DNA of 64,000 bases from Streptomyces griseofuscus (GTDB lineage: Bacteria; Actinomycetota; Actinomycetes; Streptomycetales; Streptomycetaceae): positions 620,001-684,000 of the forward strand of contig NZ_CP051006.1 in the NCBI RefSeq assembly GCF_014673495.1, read 5' to 3'. Below are positions 8,932 through 19,606 of the stretch, piece by piece. Position numbers and translations under genes: made by a program. Numbering within the stretch: the first letter of the stretch is position 1; each line of letters starts with the position of its first letter. Below the pieces are notes generated by a model. It ran no database searches, was not told the origin of the DNA, and saw only the letters and a program-made list of their open reading frames with translations.

Positions 8932-9013
8932 GTATCTGCCTTACTGGTCGAAAGGTAGGGACAGCACCATCACACCCGGTCCTCATGGGGTTCGCCTCTC
9001 CGGATACGCCGAC

Positions 9014-9043
9014 GGGGTGGCCCCCTTCGGAGGGAACCACCCC
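9014..9043 (-). terminator. Hairpin downstream of katE
   Basis: ggggtgg (9014-9020) pairs with ccacccc (9037-9043); an inner ccct/aggg stem closes on a short loop. It lies 18 bp after the katE stop codon in the direction of transcription. Confidence 0.55.
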
Positions 9044-9060
9044 GGGTCGGACCGGTGTGC

Positions 9061-11325
9061 TCAGGCGGCGGACGGGAAGCGCTCCCAGACCCGGTGCGTG
9101 CCCAGCGACTGGACGAGTTGCCGGAGCACGGTGGTGGCGTCGTCGTCGACGATCACCCCGGGGGCGTCGAGCGGGATGCCGGCCGCCTCCAGTGACTCCC
9201 GGCCGCCCTTGGTGGCACCGAGGGCCTTGCCGTGCCGGTAGGCCTCCGCCAGCAGCAGCCCCACCCGGGGGTCGGCCGTGGGAGAGACCGAGGGCAGACC
9301 GGCCTTGGCGTCGCGGGCGCCGTACGCGTCCTCACCGACGCCCGGGACGCCCGCCACCAGCAGGGCGTCGAACTCCACGGAGCGCGCGGTGGCGTAGGTG
9401 CGCTGCACGGTCAGGGCGCCGCCGCCGGAACCGAGCTTGCCGCCCTTGGGCGCGATGACGAGGGGGACCATCCCGCCGTCCAGCACCGCCTGCCGTGCGG
9501 CCGCCACACCGTCGAGGTCGCCGTCCTCTCCGGTGATGATGCCGATGATCCGCCCGTCGGTGGGCCAGGTGTGGCCGACCTGGGACAGCGCGGGGCTGGG
9601 CGCGACGTCCGCGAGCGGCTCGGTGGGCTCGGGGGCGGCCAGGCCGAGCCCGGCGGCGACACCCGCGCACAGCTCCGGGTCGACGTTCGCGAGGACCTGC
9701 AACGCCCGCTCGCGGATGGCCTGTTCGTAGCACTTGCCGAGCTCGAAGGTGTAGGCACCGATGATGTGCTCGCGCTCCACCGGGCTCATGCTGAGCCAGA
9801 ACCGGCGTGGCTGGCTGAAGTGGTCGGCGAACGATTCCGGCGCCTCGCGGACCTTGGTCGCCTCCGGTACCCGTACCGGCGCCTCGACATAGCCGCCCAT
9901 GTCCGCGCCCGCGGTGAACGGGCAGCCGCCGTCGAGGGAGTTGGGGCGGTAGGGGGCGACCCCTCGGTGCACGGCGGTCTGGTGGAGGCCGTCGCGCAGC
10001 ATGTCGTTGACGGGTGCGTGCGGCCGGTTGATCGGGATCTGCGGGAAGTTGGGGCCGCCCAGGCGGGTGATCTGCGTGTCCAGGTAGGAGAAGAGCCGTC
10101 CGGCCAGCAGCGGATCGTCGGTGACGTCGATGCCGGGTACGAGGTGGCCGACGTGGAAGGCGACCTGCTCGGTCTCGGCGAAGAAGTTCGTGGGATTGCG
10201 GTCGAGGGTGAGCAGCCCGATCGGCTGCACCGGGGCCAGTTCCTCGGGGACGATGTTCGTCGGGTCCAGCAGGTCGATGCCCTCGAAGGTCTGGTCGGGG
10301 GTGTCGGGGAAGGTCTGGATGCCGAACTCCCATTCGGGGTAGGCGCCCGCCTCGATCGCGTCGGCGAGGTCCCGGCGGTGGAAGTCGGGGTCCACACCGC
10401 TGATGATCTGCGCCTCTTCCCACACCAGGGAGTGCACGCCCAGCTTCGGCTTCCAGTGGAACTTCACCAACGTGGTCTCGCCGGCCGCGTTCACCAGGCG
10501 GAAGGTGTGGATGCCGAAGCCCTCCATGGTGCGCAGCGAGCGCGGGATGCCCCGATCGGACATGTTCCACAGGGTGTGGTGGGTGGCCTCGGTGTGCAGG
10601 GTGACGAAGTCCCAGAAGGTGTCGTGGGCGCTCTGTGCCTGCGGGATCTCCCGGTCGGGGTGCGGCTTGCCCGCGTGGATGACGTCGGGGAACTTGATCG
10701 CGTCCTGGATGAAGAAGACCGGGATGTTGTTTCCGACCAGGTCGAAGACGCCCTCGCTGGTGTAGAACTTCGTGGCGAACCCGCGGGTGTCACGGACGGT
10801 GTCGGCGGAGCCGCGGGAGCCGAGGACCGTGGAGAAGCGCACGAACACCGGTGTCTCGACGTCCTCGGCGAGAAAGGCCGCCTTGGTGACCCCGGCCGCC
10901 GTGCCGTAGCTGCGGAAGACACCGTGGGCGCCGGAGCCGCGGGCGTGCACCACCCGCTCCGGGATGCGCTCGTGGTCGAAGTGCATCACCTTCTCGCGCA
11001 GATGGTGGTCCTGGAGGAGGACCGGGCCCCGGGGCCCCGCCTTCAGGGAATGGTCCGTGTCCGGCAGGCGGGTGCCCTGGGCGTTGGTGAGACAGCTGCC
11101 GCTCTGGGCCATGCGAGCCTGGTCGGCGCCGGTGGGCTGGCCGGTCGGCGAGACGGTGTCCGGGCCGGTCTGGTCGGGCTTGGGGGGCGGGGGATCACGG
11201 GGCTCGACCGGCTCGGCGACCGGCGGCGACCCGGTTCCCGGCTTGCCGGGGATGCCCTCCTCCGGTCCCTCGGCCCCGCCCCTCAGGGCGTCCGCCGCTC
11301 GCTTCAGGGGATTCTTCTCGCTCAT
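9061..11325 (-). CDS. katE: Large-subunit monofunctional catalase (HPII/KatE type)
   Basis: The protein has 754 residues, almost the length of E. coli HPII. The catalytic His127 is in [11 protein letters not shown]. The [12 protein letters not shown] segment carries the distal Asn, and RLFSYLDTQ carries the proximal haem-ligand Tyr. Residues from about 600 form the extra flavodoxin/DJ-1-like C-terminal domain found only in large catalases ([15 protein letters not shown]). The enzyme converts hydrogen peroxide to water and oxygen. The ATG at 11325 follows gaaggaa; an upstream in-frame start would add 26 residues of low-complexity sequence. The N-terminal 75 residues are Pro/Gly-rich. In S. coelicolor a large catalase (CatB) serves osmotic stress and development under sigma B; this gene may be its counterpart. 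Confidence 0.95.
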   Translation of the reverse strand: MSEKNPLKRAADALRGGAEGPEEGIPGKPGTGSPPVAEPVEPRDPPPPKPDQTGPDTVSPTGQPTGADQARMAQSGSCLTNAQGTRLPDTDHSLKAGPRGPVLLQDHHLREKVMHFDHERIPERVVHARGSGAHGVFRSYGTAAGVTKAAFLAEDVETPVFVRFSTVLGSRGSADTVRDTRGFATKFYTSEGVFDLVGNNIPVFFIQDAIKFPDVIHAGKPHPDREIPQAQSAHDTFWDFVTLHTEATHHTLWNMSDRGIPRSLRTMEGFGIHTFRLVNAAGETTLVKFHWKPKLGVHSLVWEEAQIISGVDPDFHRRDLADAIEAGAYPEWEFGIQTFPDTPDQTFEGIDLLDPTNIVPEELAPVQPIGLLTLDRNPTNFFAETEQVAFHVGHLVPGIDVTDDPLLAGRLFSYLDTQITRLGGPNFPQIPINRPHAPVNDMLRDGLHQTAVHRGVAPYRPNSLDGGCPFTAGADMGGYVEAPVRVPEATKVREAPESFADHFSQPRRFWLSMSPVEREHIIGAYTFELGKCYEQAIRERALQVLANVDPELCAGVAAGLGLAAPEPTEPLADVAPSPALSQVGHTWPTDGRIIGIITGEDGDLDGVAAARQAVLDGGMVPLVIAPKGGKLGSGGGALTVQRTYATARSVEFDALLVAGVPGVGEDAYGARDAKAGLPSVSPTADPRVGLLLAEAYRHGKALGATKGGRESLEAAGIPLDAPGVIVDDDATTVLRQLVQSLGTHRVWERFPSAA

Positions 11326-11916
11326 CAGTTCTATTCCTTCGCTGATCACGGGGCTGGTCCGGGATGGCGAGGCGCGGTCGGCCGAACGATTCGGCCCGGA
11401 CATGCGGAAAAGGGGTCGCCGGGCCGGGTACCGAGGTCCCCGGGCCGGGGCGTCCGGAACCGGGAATGGGGGGATCTCCCGGCCGGGGTGAAGTCGGGCC
11501 GTCTCCCGTCGAGTTGCCGGGGCAGCTGGCCCGCCGGACGCGCTGGTCCGGACCCGGAGACCGCTCGGGCAGGGTCAAGTGCCCCTCGCCGAGGGCGTGT
11601 TCGTCAGGGGCCGGCTTCTTGACCCGGGAAGGGGCAGCACCCGGCCGCCCGCATACGACACCCTAGGGGGTGCCCGGGGTCCGCGCAGTTCGGGACACGG
11701 CCGGCAGGACCCGGTCGGTGGTACGGGTGGCGGGGTGGGCCGGGGCTGACCGTCTCGTCCGGTCGAGCCGGTGTGCGCCACCTGGGTGCGCGGCCATGCC
11801 ACGAGGACCTTCTCGGTTTCCTCGTCATGCGTAGGTGAGGGAGGAACTGATCCGGCAGCGGTCCGAGCCGGGCCCCGGGGCCGGACCGGTGAGGTACGGC
11901 CCCGGGGTGAACCGGC
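11326..11916. other. 590-bp gene-free stretch carrying the katE upstream region
   Basis: No convincing gene lies here on either strand. It holds the katE leader and promoter region, with a perfect dyad at 11380-11396 and, at the far end, a hairpin beside the stop codon of the neighbouring hydrolase gene. I searched both strands by eye for the Streptomyces sigma-B pattern (GNNT, 14-16 bases, GGGTAC or GGGTAT) and found no good match for katE. Confidence 0.6.
11380..11396 (-). promoter_or_regulatory. Perfect 7-3-7 dyad upstream of katE
   Basis: ggccgaa (11380-11386), spacer cga, then ttcggcc (11390-11396). It lies 54 bp before the katE ATG, in the place of a 5' leader hairpin or an operator. 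No regulator is assigned. Confidence 0.35.

Positions 11917-11918
<2 letters not shown>
11865..11918 (-). terminator. Hairpin at the end of the discoidin/beta-helix hydrolase gene
   Basis: gagccggg and ccccggggcc (11865-11882) pair, with a small bulge, with ggccccgggg (11898-11907) and ccggctc (11912-11918). The stem begins at the stop codon of the minus-strand gene, which suits a terminator. Confidence 0.55.
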
Positions 11919-14457
<2,539 letters not shown>

Positions 14458-14594
14458 ATGCGGCTCCCTGAATACAGGTGGGTGAACATCGATCGCTCAC
14501 TACTTAGTTCACGTTTTGATTTAAGTGGCGAGACGGATGCCGCACAAGCCTTCGGAAGCCGAACGTTTCCGCGCGTTCCGCTCAGGGCGCCGCG

Positions 14595-15209
14595 TCAAGC
14601 CCGTTTTTGCGCCTGCCGCCGGACCATCGCGAGGAGTGCGGTGTGGGTGCCGGGGTCGGCGAGCAGCGAAGGGGCCCGGAATCCGGGGGCGTTGGGAAAG
14701 GGCGGGTCGAGATTGACGTCCACCAGTGCCGAGGCGGCGGAGGGCGTCAGCTTCTCCTCACCGTCGCCGTCATCGTCTCTGTCGCCGTCGCCGGTGCTCA
14801 GCCGGGCCCGGGTGCCGTCGGTCCAGAAGACCTCGCCGGTGAACGGGTCGGCGGTGGCCGCCGCGGTGGTCTCGCCGTCCACCCGAAGGGCGACGTTGAC
14901 GCCGACGAGCCTGGTCCGCACCGCGTAGTTGAGGGTGCCGCACAGGGGGTCGACCAGCCAGCGGCGCCGGGCCCCGGCGCCGCCGCGGGGGCCGCTCTCC
15001 TCGCCGGTGACGGCATCGTCCGGGCGGCCGGCGCGCAGTACGTCCAGGATCGCCCGCTCGGCGGCGAGGTCCGCCTCGGTGGCGAAGTCACCGGCGCCCT
15101 TCTCATGGCGTGCGAGCCGGCCGCCGTACAGGTCGCGTACGACGGCGGCGCCCGCCCGGGCCGCGGTCACGGCCAGGCGGGCGTCGGATTCCCGCTCGGT
15201 GAGCGTCAT
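14595..15209 (-). pseudogene. Inositol-monophosphatase-like gene, apparently shortened by an internal deletion
   Basis: The frame encodes 204 residues; IMPase-family proteins usually have about 260. The N-terminal half is recognisable: FATEAD (42-47), GEESG (69-73) and LVDPLCGTLNY (85-95). The family motif is DPxDGT, so the second metal-binding Asp is Cys90 here. From memory some streptomycete homologues share this Cys, so it need not be a lesion. After SLLADP (181-186) the protein jumps directly to GTHTALLAMVRRQ, which resembles the very C-terminus of homologues. About 60-70 residues holding the last metal-binding Asp region seem to be missing, with the reading frame kept. It may be inactive or a divergent short paralogue. 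Confidence 0.6.
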
Positions 15210-15250
15210 GGGCGCAGCCTACGCACAACTCACAGCGGAGTCGGAGGAGT

Positions 15251-17032
15251 TCAGCCCCGTGCCGGGGTGAGCGTGAGGGTCTGCTCGGCGGCGGTGCGGC
15301 CACGTCCGACGGCGCTGTGGGTGGTGTCGGTCCAGGTGCGCACCGGGACGGTCTCCGCGCCGCGGCCGGGATCGGCGGACAGGCCGAGGACCAGGCCGCT
15401 GTAGCGGTTGACGAGGTGGAAGGTGCCGTCCGGGGAGGCGTCCGGGATCAGGAACCACTGCTGTCCGACGGCCGGGCTCTTCCCGCGCCGCGGGGTGACG
15501 GTCGGCACGGTGCCCCAGGCGCGGTCCCGGGTCCTGGTGGAGTCGACGCCGAGCAGGGCGCCGGTGGCGGAGTTGGTCACGGTGTAGGCGCCGTCGCCGG
15601 TGGGCCGGAAGGTCCAGGTGGCGCGGGCCGCGGGGGTGGGCCGGGCCGCGGTGGTGGTGGCGGCGCCGGGGTTCTGGGCGAGGACACGGCCGGTGCCCGC
15701 GGCGATCCGGTAGCGGTGCCCGGTGGCCACGGGCGGGGCCGCGGGGGTGGCGGAGTCGAGGGTGAGGTCGACGTACTCGCCGTCGGCGCCGTGCGCGCAG
15801 CCGAAGGAGCAGTACGAGCGGAAGGTCCGGCCCACTATCGAGGAGCTGGTGCGGTTCGCGCCGTCGAGGAACCAGCGGTACCAGGAGGCGGTCGTGTAGC
15901 CGCCGGTGTCGCCGATCAGATGCCATTTCTGGGTGGCGAGGTCGTCGGTGGCGTAGAGGTACTGCGGCGCGTTCCCGCTCTGGTCGACGGCCTGCGGTTC
16001 GCCGATGTACAGCCCGAGGTAGGCGTCGTAGGCGATGTTCATCACGAACAGCGGGGAGGTCGGGGGCGTTCTACCGGCCGCGATCTGCTCGGCCGTGGTG
16101 CCGGTGTTCGCCGGGTCGTACTCGGCGGCCGCGGGGGTGTGACCGGTGGGGTGGCCGGCGTCGACGGGGACGATGTTGCTCTCCTTGCCGCCGGTGCCGG
16201 GCTGGGACCAGGCGCCGTCGTACCACTTGCGCCAGGAGCCGGGGGCCATCCGCTGGGCGATCGGGGCGCGGGCGACATGCTCGTAGAAGGCCTTCCAGCC
16301 GCCCTTCTTGTCCACGATCCGGGAGCCGTAATAGACGTAGAAGTAGCCGGAGGCGGTGTCCACGAACAGGCGCTGGTCGCCGTCGCCGTAGTCGTACGTC
16401 TGGTTCGGGAAGGCGGCCGTGTCCCCGCGCACGGTGCTGAACGGGGACGTGATGACATGGTCCTGGATGGTCCAGGTGCGGCCCCGGTCGGTGGAGACGG
16501 CGTAGTCGATGGCGTCGAAGTGCAGCCCGTCACCGAAGGGTTGGGGCGTGAACTCGTTGTGGACCAGGCCGTACCAGTCGCCGGTGTCGGGGTCGACCCA
16601 CACGCCGGACAGGTCGCAGTAGTTCTTCTGGGAGTAGCCCGATCCGGCCGGGGGGTCGCTCGCCTCGCGGCCGGTGGGGCTGTTGTCGCAGCGCGCGGTG
16701 GTGTCGTCGTTGCGGTCGGCGGGGTCGGCCGGGTTCACCGCGGTGCTCAGCGCGCTGTCGAAGACGGCGGTGTCGAAGTCGGTTCCGGTGTAGAAGTCCC
16801 AGCTGCGGGGGTCGTTCGCGCCGTACAGGGCGGCGGACTGCTGGTAGTGGAAGGTGCCGTCCCGGTCGAGGAAGGGGCTCGCGGGGGTGTCCGTGGGGTA
16901 CGGGAAGGGCACCGGGCTGCCCACGGTGACGGTGTAGGCGGGGGCGGCGGACGCCGGGGACGCGGTGGCGGCGCCCAGGACGAGGGCGACGGTCGCGGCC
17001 ATGGCGCCGCCCGCTCTGCTCAACAGTCGCAC
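15251..17032 (-). CDS. Secreted protein with propeller-like N-terminal region and RICIN-type lectin tail
   Basis: The protein has 593 residues and starts with GTG after gaggagcatcc. The in-frame ATG at 17104 is rejected because it puts charged residues before the signal peptide. The signal peptide covers 1-29 (ending SPASAA). Residues 35-440 have Asp/Gly/Trp-rich repeats such as DPDTGDWYGLVHNEF, STDRGRTWTIQ and SPFLDRDGTFHY, typical of five-bladed or sialidase-like propellers of extracellular glycosidases. Residues 455-590 are a beta-trefoil lectin-like domain (QQWFLIPD, GTFHLVNRYSGLVLGL). The role is probably polysaccharide or glycoprotein binding or cleavage outside the cell. No glycosidase family or catalytic residue could be assigned. 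Confidence 0.72.
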   Translation of the reverse strand: MRLLSRAGGAMAATVALVLGAATASPASAAPAYTVTVGSPVPFPYPTDTPASPFLDRDGTFHYQQSAALYGANDPRSWDFYTGTDFDTAVFDSALSTAVNPADPADRNDDTTARCDNSPTGREASDPPAGSGYSQKNYCDLSGVWVDPDTGDWYGLVHNEFTPQPFGDGLHFDAIDYAVSTDRGRTWTIQDHVITSPFSTVRGDTAAFPNQTYDYGDGDQRLFVDTASGYFYVYYGSRIVDKKGGWKAFYEHVARAPIAQRMAPGSWRKWYDGAWSQPGTGGKESNIVPVDAGHPTGHTPAAAEYDPANTGTTAEQIAAGRTPPTSPLFVMNIAYDAYLGLYIGEPQAVDQSGNAPQYLYATDDLATQKWHLIGDTGGYTTASWYRWFLDGANRTSSSIVGRTFRSYCSFGCAHGADGEYVDLTLDSATPAAPPVATGHRYRIAAGTGRVLAQNPGAATTTAARPTPAARATWTFRPTGDGAYTVTNSATGALLGVDSTRTRDRAWGTVPTVTPRRGKSPAVGQQWFLIPDASPDGTFHLVNRYSGLVLGLSADPGRGAETVPVRTWTDTTHSAVGRGRTAAEQTLTLTPARG

Positions 17033-17157
17033 GGATGCTCCTCGTTGCCGAAGGTGATGCCGGAGGTCCGGTCCCACGGAACGATCAACCTCCGGCGGTG
17101 TCACGGCAATGGACTCCCGTGCGCCGCCTCTTGCACTTTCGCGCGCGGGCCGGCCGG

Positions 17158-18330
17158 TCAGCCCTCCTCGGACAGCGGTGTGTCCCAGGCCAGTTGGCGG
17201 ATGAGTCCCTCGTCCCGGTGGTCGGGGCGGTGGTTCGGCTCGGCGGGGCGGGCGGGGGCGTGGGTGCCGCGGGACATGCCGCCGCTGACGGTGATGTTGT
17301 GCTCCACGCGCGGGCGCCGGTGCCGCTCGTAGGCCCCGAACGCCCGTGCGGCGTCCGGCAGATCGCGGAGCGCCTTGGCGAGGACGACCGCGTCCTCCAG
17401 CGCCGTGGAGGCGCCCTGTCCGGTCGCCGGGGAGGCCGCGTGGGCCGCGTCGCCGATGAGCAGCACCCTGCCGGTGTGCCAGCGGGCACCGAGCGGCATC
17501 TCGGTGGCGTTGGTGACCATCACGGGGCCCGGGCAGCCGGCCACGAGCGCGGCGGCGGGTGTGGGGTCCGCGCGCAGCAGGGGCAGCAGTTCCTCGCGCG
17601 GTACGGCGCTGCGTGCGCCCGGCCCCCGTTCGGGAAGCGGGTCGCCGCCGACGCGGGCGAACCAGTACGTCTCCCCCGTCGGCGCCTCGGCGTACCCGAA
17701 GGCGCTCTGGCTGCCGCGCACCATGGTGATGACGCCGCTGCCGCCCGTGCCCGGGGCGCCGGGGGTGCGGCCGTAGAAGACGCGTTGTCCCGCGTAGCCG
17801 GGCCGGACGCCGGGGCTGAGGGCGCGGCGGACGGCGGAGTTCAGGCCGTCGGCGCCGATGAGCAGATCGCCGGTGGCGGTGGTGCCGTCCGCGAAGCGTG
17901 CGGTGACGCCGTAGGGCCCGTCGGTCACCGAGGTCAGGCGGGCGCCGTGGGTGAGGCGGATGCCGCGCGCCGAAACCTCCTGCTGGAGCGCGGAGTTCAG
18001 CTCGCCCCGGCGCAGGCAGCGGTAGCGCAGATCGGGTTCGGCGACCTCGCCGAGCGGGACATGGGCCAGTTCGGCGCCCTCCGCGTCCAGCAGGCGCAGC
18101 GAAGTCAGCGGAAAACCGATGGCTGTCACGGCCCGGGTGGCGTCCAGTTGGGCCAGGGCGCGCATGCCGGTGCTCGCCAGGGTGAGGAAGGCGCCGATGT
18201 CCTGGTCCGCGCCGGAGTGCGCCTCGTACACGCGCACGTCGAGGCCCGCGCGACGCAGGCCCAGTGCGGCGGCGCTGCCCGCGATGCCGCCGCCGATCAC
18301 CAGGACCCTGGTCGCTGCCGTACCGGTCAT
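17158..18330 (-). CDS. FAD-dependent monooxygenase (PHBH-like, NAD(P)H-dependent)
   Basis: The protein has 390 residues. The dinucleotide-binding motif is VIGGGIAGSAAALGLRRAG (starting near residue 11), the DG motif is LIGADGLNSAVRRAL, and the GD motif is LLIGDAAHAASPATGQG. These three motifs define class A flavoprotein aromatic hydroxylases and related oxidases. It is a soluble enzyme using FAD and NAD(P)H plus oxygen; the substrate is unknown. The ATG at 18330 fits the Rossmann fold starting a few residues in, and ggggag lies 8 bases upstream. It stands alone, divergent from the Ppx/GppA gene across a 220-bp gap. Confidence 0.87.
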   Translation of the reverse strand: MTGTAATRVLVIGGGIAGSAAALGLRRAGLDVRVYEAHSGADQDIGAFLTLASTGMRALAQLDATRAVTAIGFPLTSLRLLDAEGAELAHVPLGEVAEPDLRYRCLRRGELNSALQQEVSARGIRLTHGARLTSVTDGPYGVTARFADGTTATGDLLIGADGLNSAVRRALSPGVRPGYAGQRVFYGRTPGAPGTGGSGVITMVRGSQSAFGYAEAPTGETYWFARVGGDPLPERGPGARSAVPREELLPLLRADPTPAAALVAGCPGPVMVTNATEMPLGARWHTGRVLLIGDAAHAASPATGQGASTALEDAVVLAKALRDLPDAARAFGAYERHRRPRVEHNITVSGGMSRGTHAPARPAEPNHRPDHRDEGLIRQLAWDTPLSEEG

Positions 18331-18550
18331 GTGCCGCTCCCCATGCCGACAGTGGTGACGACCATCCAAGTACAGCGGCGGACCAAGGGCGCCGGGTGGG
18401 GCCCGGATCCGGACAGGGGCGGACGCCTCCGCCGTCGCGCGCCGGTGGGTGCCGTCAGTGCCCCGGGCGCCGCCCGCCGGGGCGTGGTCTGCGCACGACC
18501 GCCCCTCGGGCGCAGGCGTTTGCGCCGACGGAGTGGGTACGGACCCGGCC

Positions 18551-19561
18551 ATGCGTGTGAGTGTGGTGGACGCGGGATCGAACACGGTACGACTGGTGAT
18601 CGCCGATGTGGAGGGGGGTGTTCCGCTGCCGGTGCACACCGTCAAATGGAAGCTGCGCCTGTCCGAACAGGTCGGCCCGGACGGCACCATCGCCGAGGAG
18701 GCGGTGGAGCGGCTGGTGGCGGCGGTGGCCGAGGCGGGCGACACGGCGCTGCGGTGGAAGGCCCCGGGCCCGCTGGCGTTCGCCACCGCCGTGGTGCGGG
18801 GCGCGCCGAACCGCGCGGAGGTGCTGGAGCGGGTGGTGGCCGGTACCGGGATCCGGATGTGCACCCTGCCGGGTGAGACCGAGGCCGAGCTGACGTTTCT
18901 CGCGGCCCGCCGCTGGCTCGGCTGGAAGGCGGGCCCGCTCGCGCTGCTCGACATCGGCGGGGGCTCGCTGGAGGTGGCCTTCGGGCGGGGCCGGCTGCCG
19001 GACTTCGCCGCCTCGCTGCCGCTGGGCGCGAACCGGCTGACCCGGGAGTACCTGGACCTCCAGGACCCGCCCGGGGCGGACGAGTTGAGGGAGCTGCGCC
19101 GCCGGATCCGGCACGAGTTGCGGGATGTGGCGGCGCGGATACGGTGGGAGTCGCCGCGCACCGCCGCGGTCAGCTCCCGTACGTTCCAGCAGCTGGCCCG
19201 GCTGTGCGGGGCCGCGCCGGGCCGGTTCGGGCCGTTCGAGCCGCGCGCGCTGCGGCGCGGGGACCTGCGTGCGGCGGCGCATACCCTGGCCACGCTGCCC
19301 GCCGCCGAGCGCGCCCAGTTGCCCGGCATCTCCGCGCCGCGTGCCGCGCAGAGCCTGGCCGGTGCCGTCGTCGGGCACACGGCGCTGAAGCTGATGGGGC
19401 TGCGCCGGGCCGTGATCTGCCCGTGGGCGATCCGCGAGGGCATCCTGCTGCGCTACATCGAGGACGGCGCCGACTGGTGGACACGGACCACGGAGGCCGG
19501 TCTCCCGGCGGCGCCGTCGTCGGCGGTGCCGCTGCGCAGCGTCGTGGGGCCCTCCGCGTAG
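18551..19561 (+). CDS. Ppx/GppA-family phosphatase (exopolyphosphatase-like)
   Basis: The protein has 336 residues, the size of the short actinobacterial Ppx type. The ASKHA/acetate-kinase-like ATPase fold is shown by VVDAGSNTVRLVI at the N-terminus, PGETEAELTF and LLDIGGGSLEVAFG. Such enzymes hydrolyse polyphosphate or the gamma phosphate of pppGpp, linking phosphate and the stringent response. The ATG at 18551 places the DxGSNT motif at residue 7 as expected. The ribosome site is weak. It converges with the propeller gene, with a terminator hairpin between them. Confidence 0.88.
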   Translation: MRVSVVDAGSNTVRLVIADVEGGVPLPVHTVKWKLRLSEQVGPDGTIAEEAVERLVAAVAEAGDTALRWKAPGPLAFATAVVRGAPNRAEVLERVVAGTGIRMCTLPGETEAELTFLAARRWLGWKAGPLALLDIGGGSLEVAFGRGRLPDFAASLPLGANRLTREYLDLQDPPGADELRELRRRIRHELRDVAARIRWESPRTAAVSSRTFQQLARLCGAAPGRFGPFEPRALRRGDLRAAAHTLATLPAAERAQLPGISAPRAAQSLAGAVVGHTALKLMGLRRAVICPWAIREGILLRYIEDGADWWTRTTEAGLPAAPSSAVPLRSVVGPSA

Positions 19562-19566
19562 CGCGC

Positions 19567-19596
19567 GGGAGGGGCGACCGCGGGGCCGCCCCTCCC
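19567..19596. terminator. Hairpin between convergent Ppx/GppA and propeller genes
   Basis: gggaggggcg (19567-19576) pairs exactly with cgcccctccc (19587-19596), with a 10-base loop. It lies between stop codons at 19561 and 19607, so it probably acts in both directions. Confidence 0.75.
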
Positions 19597-19606
19597 CCGG
19601 CCCCCG

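Noticed and set aside
9232..11622. Long open frame on the plus strand opposite katE
   Set aside because: It is the complement of a confirmed catalase in another frame and has low-complexity Gly/Val/Arg composition with no motifs.
11326..11916. Sigma-B promoter (GNNT, 14-16 bases, GGGTAC/T) for katE
   Set aside because: The gggtac near 11426 is on the strand opposite to katE; no correctly oriented match with the -35 spacing was found.
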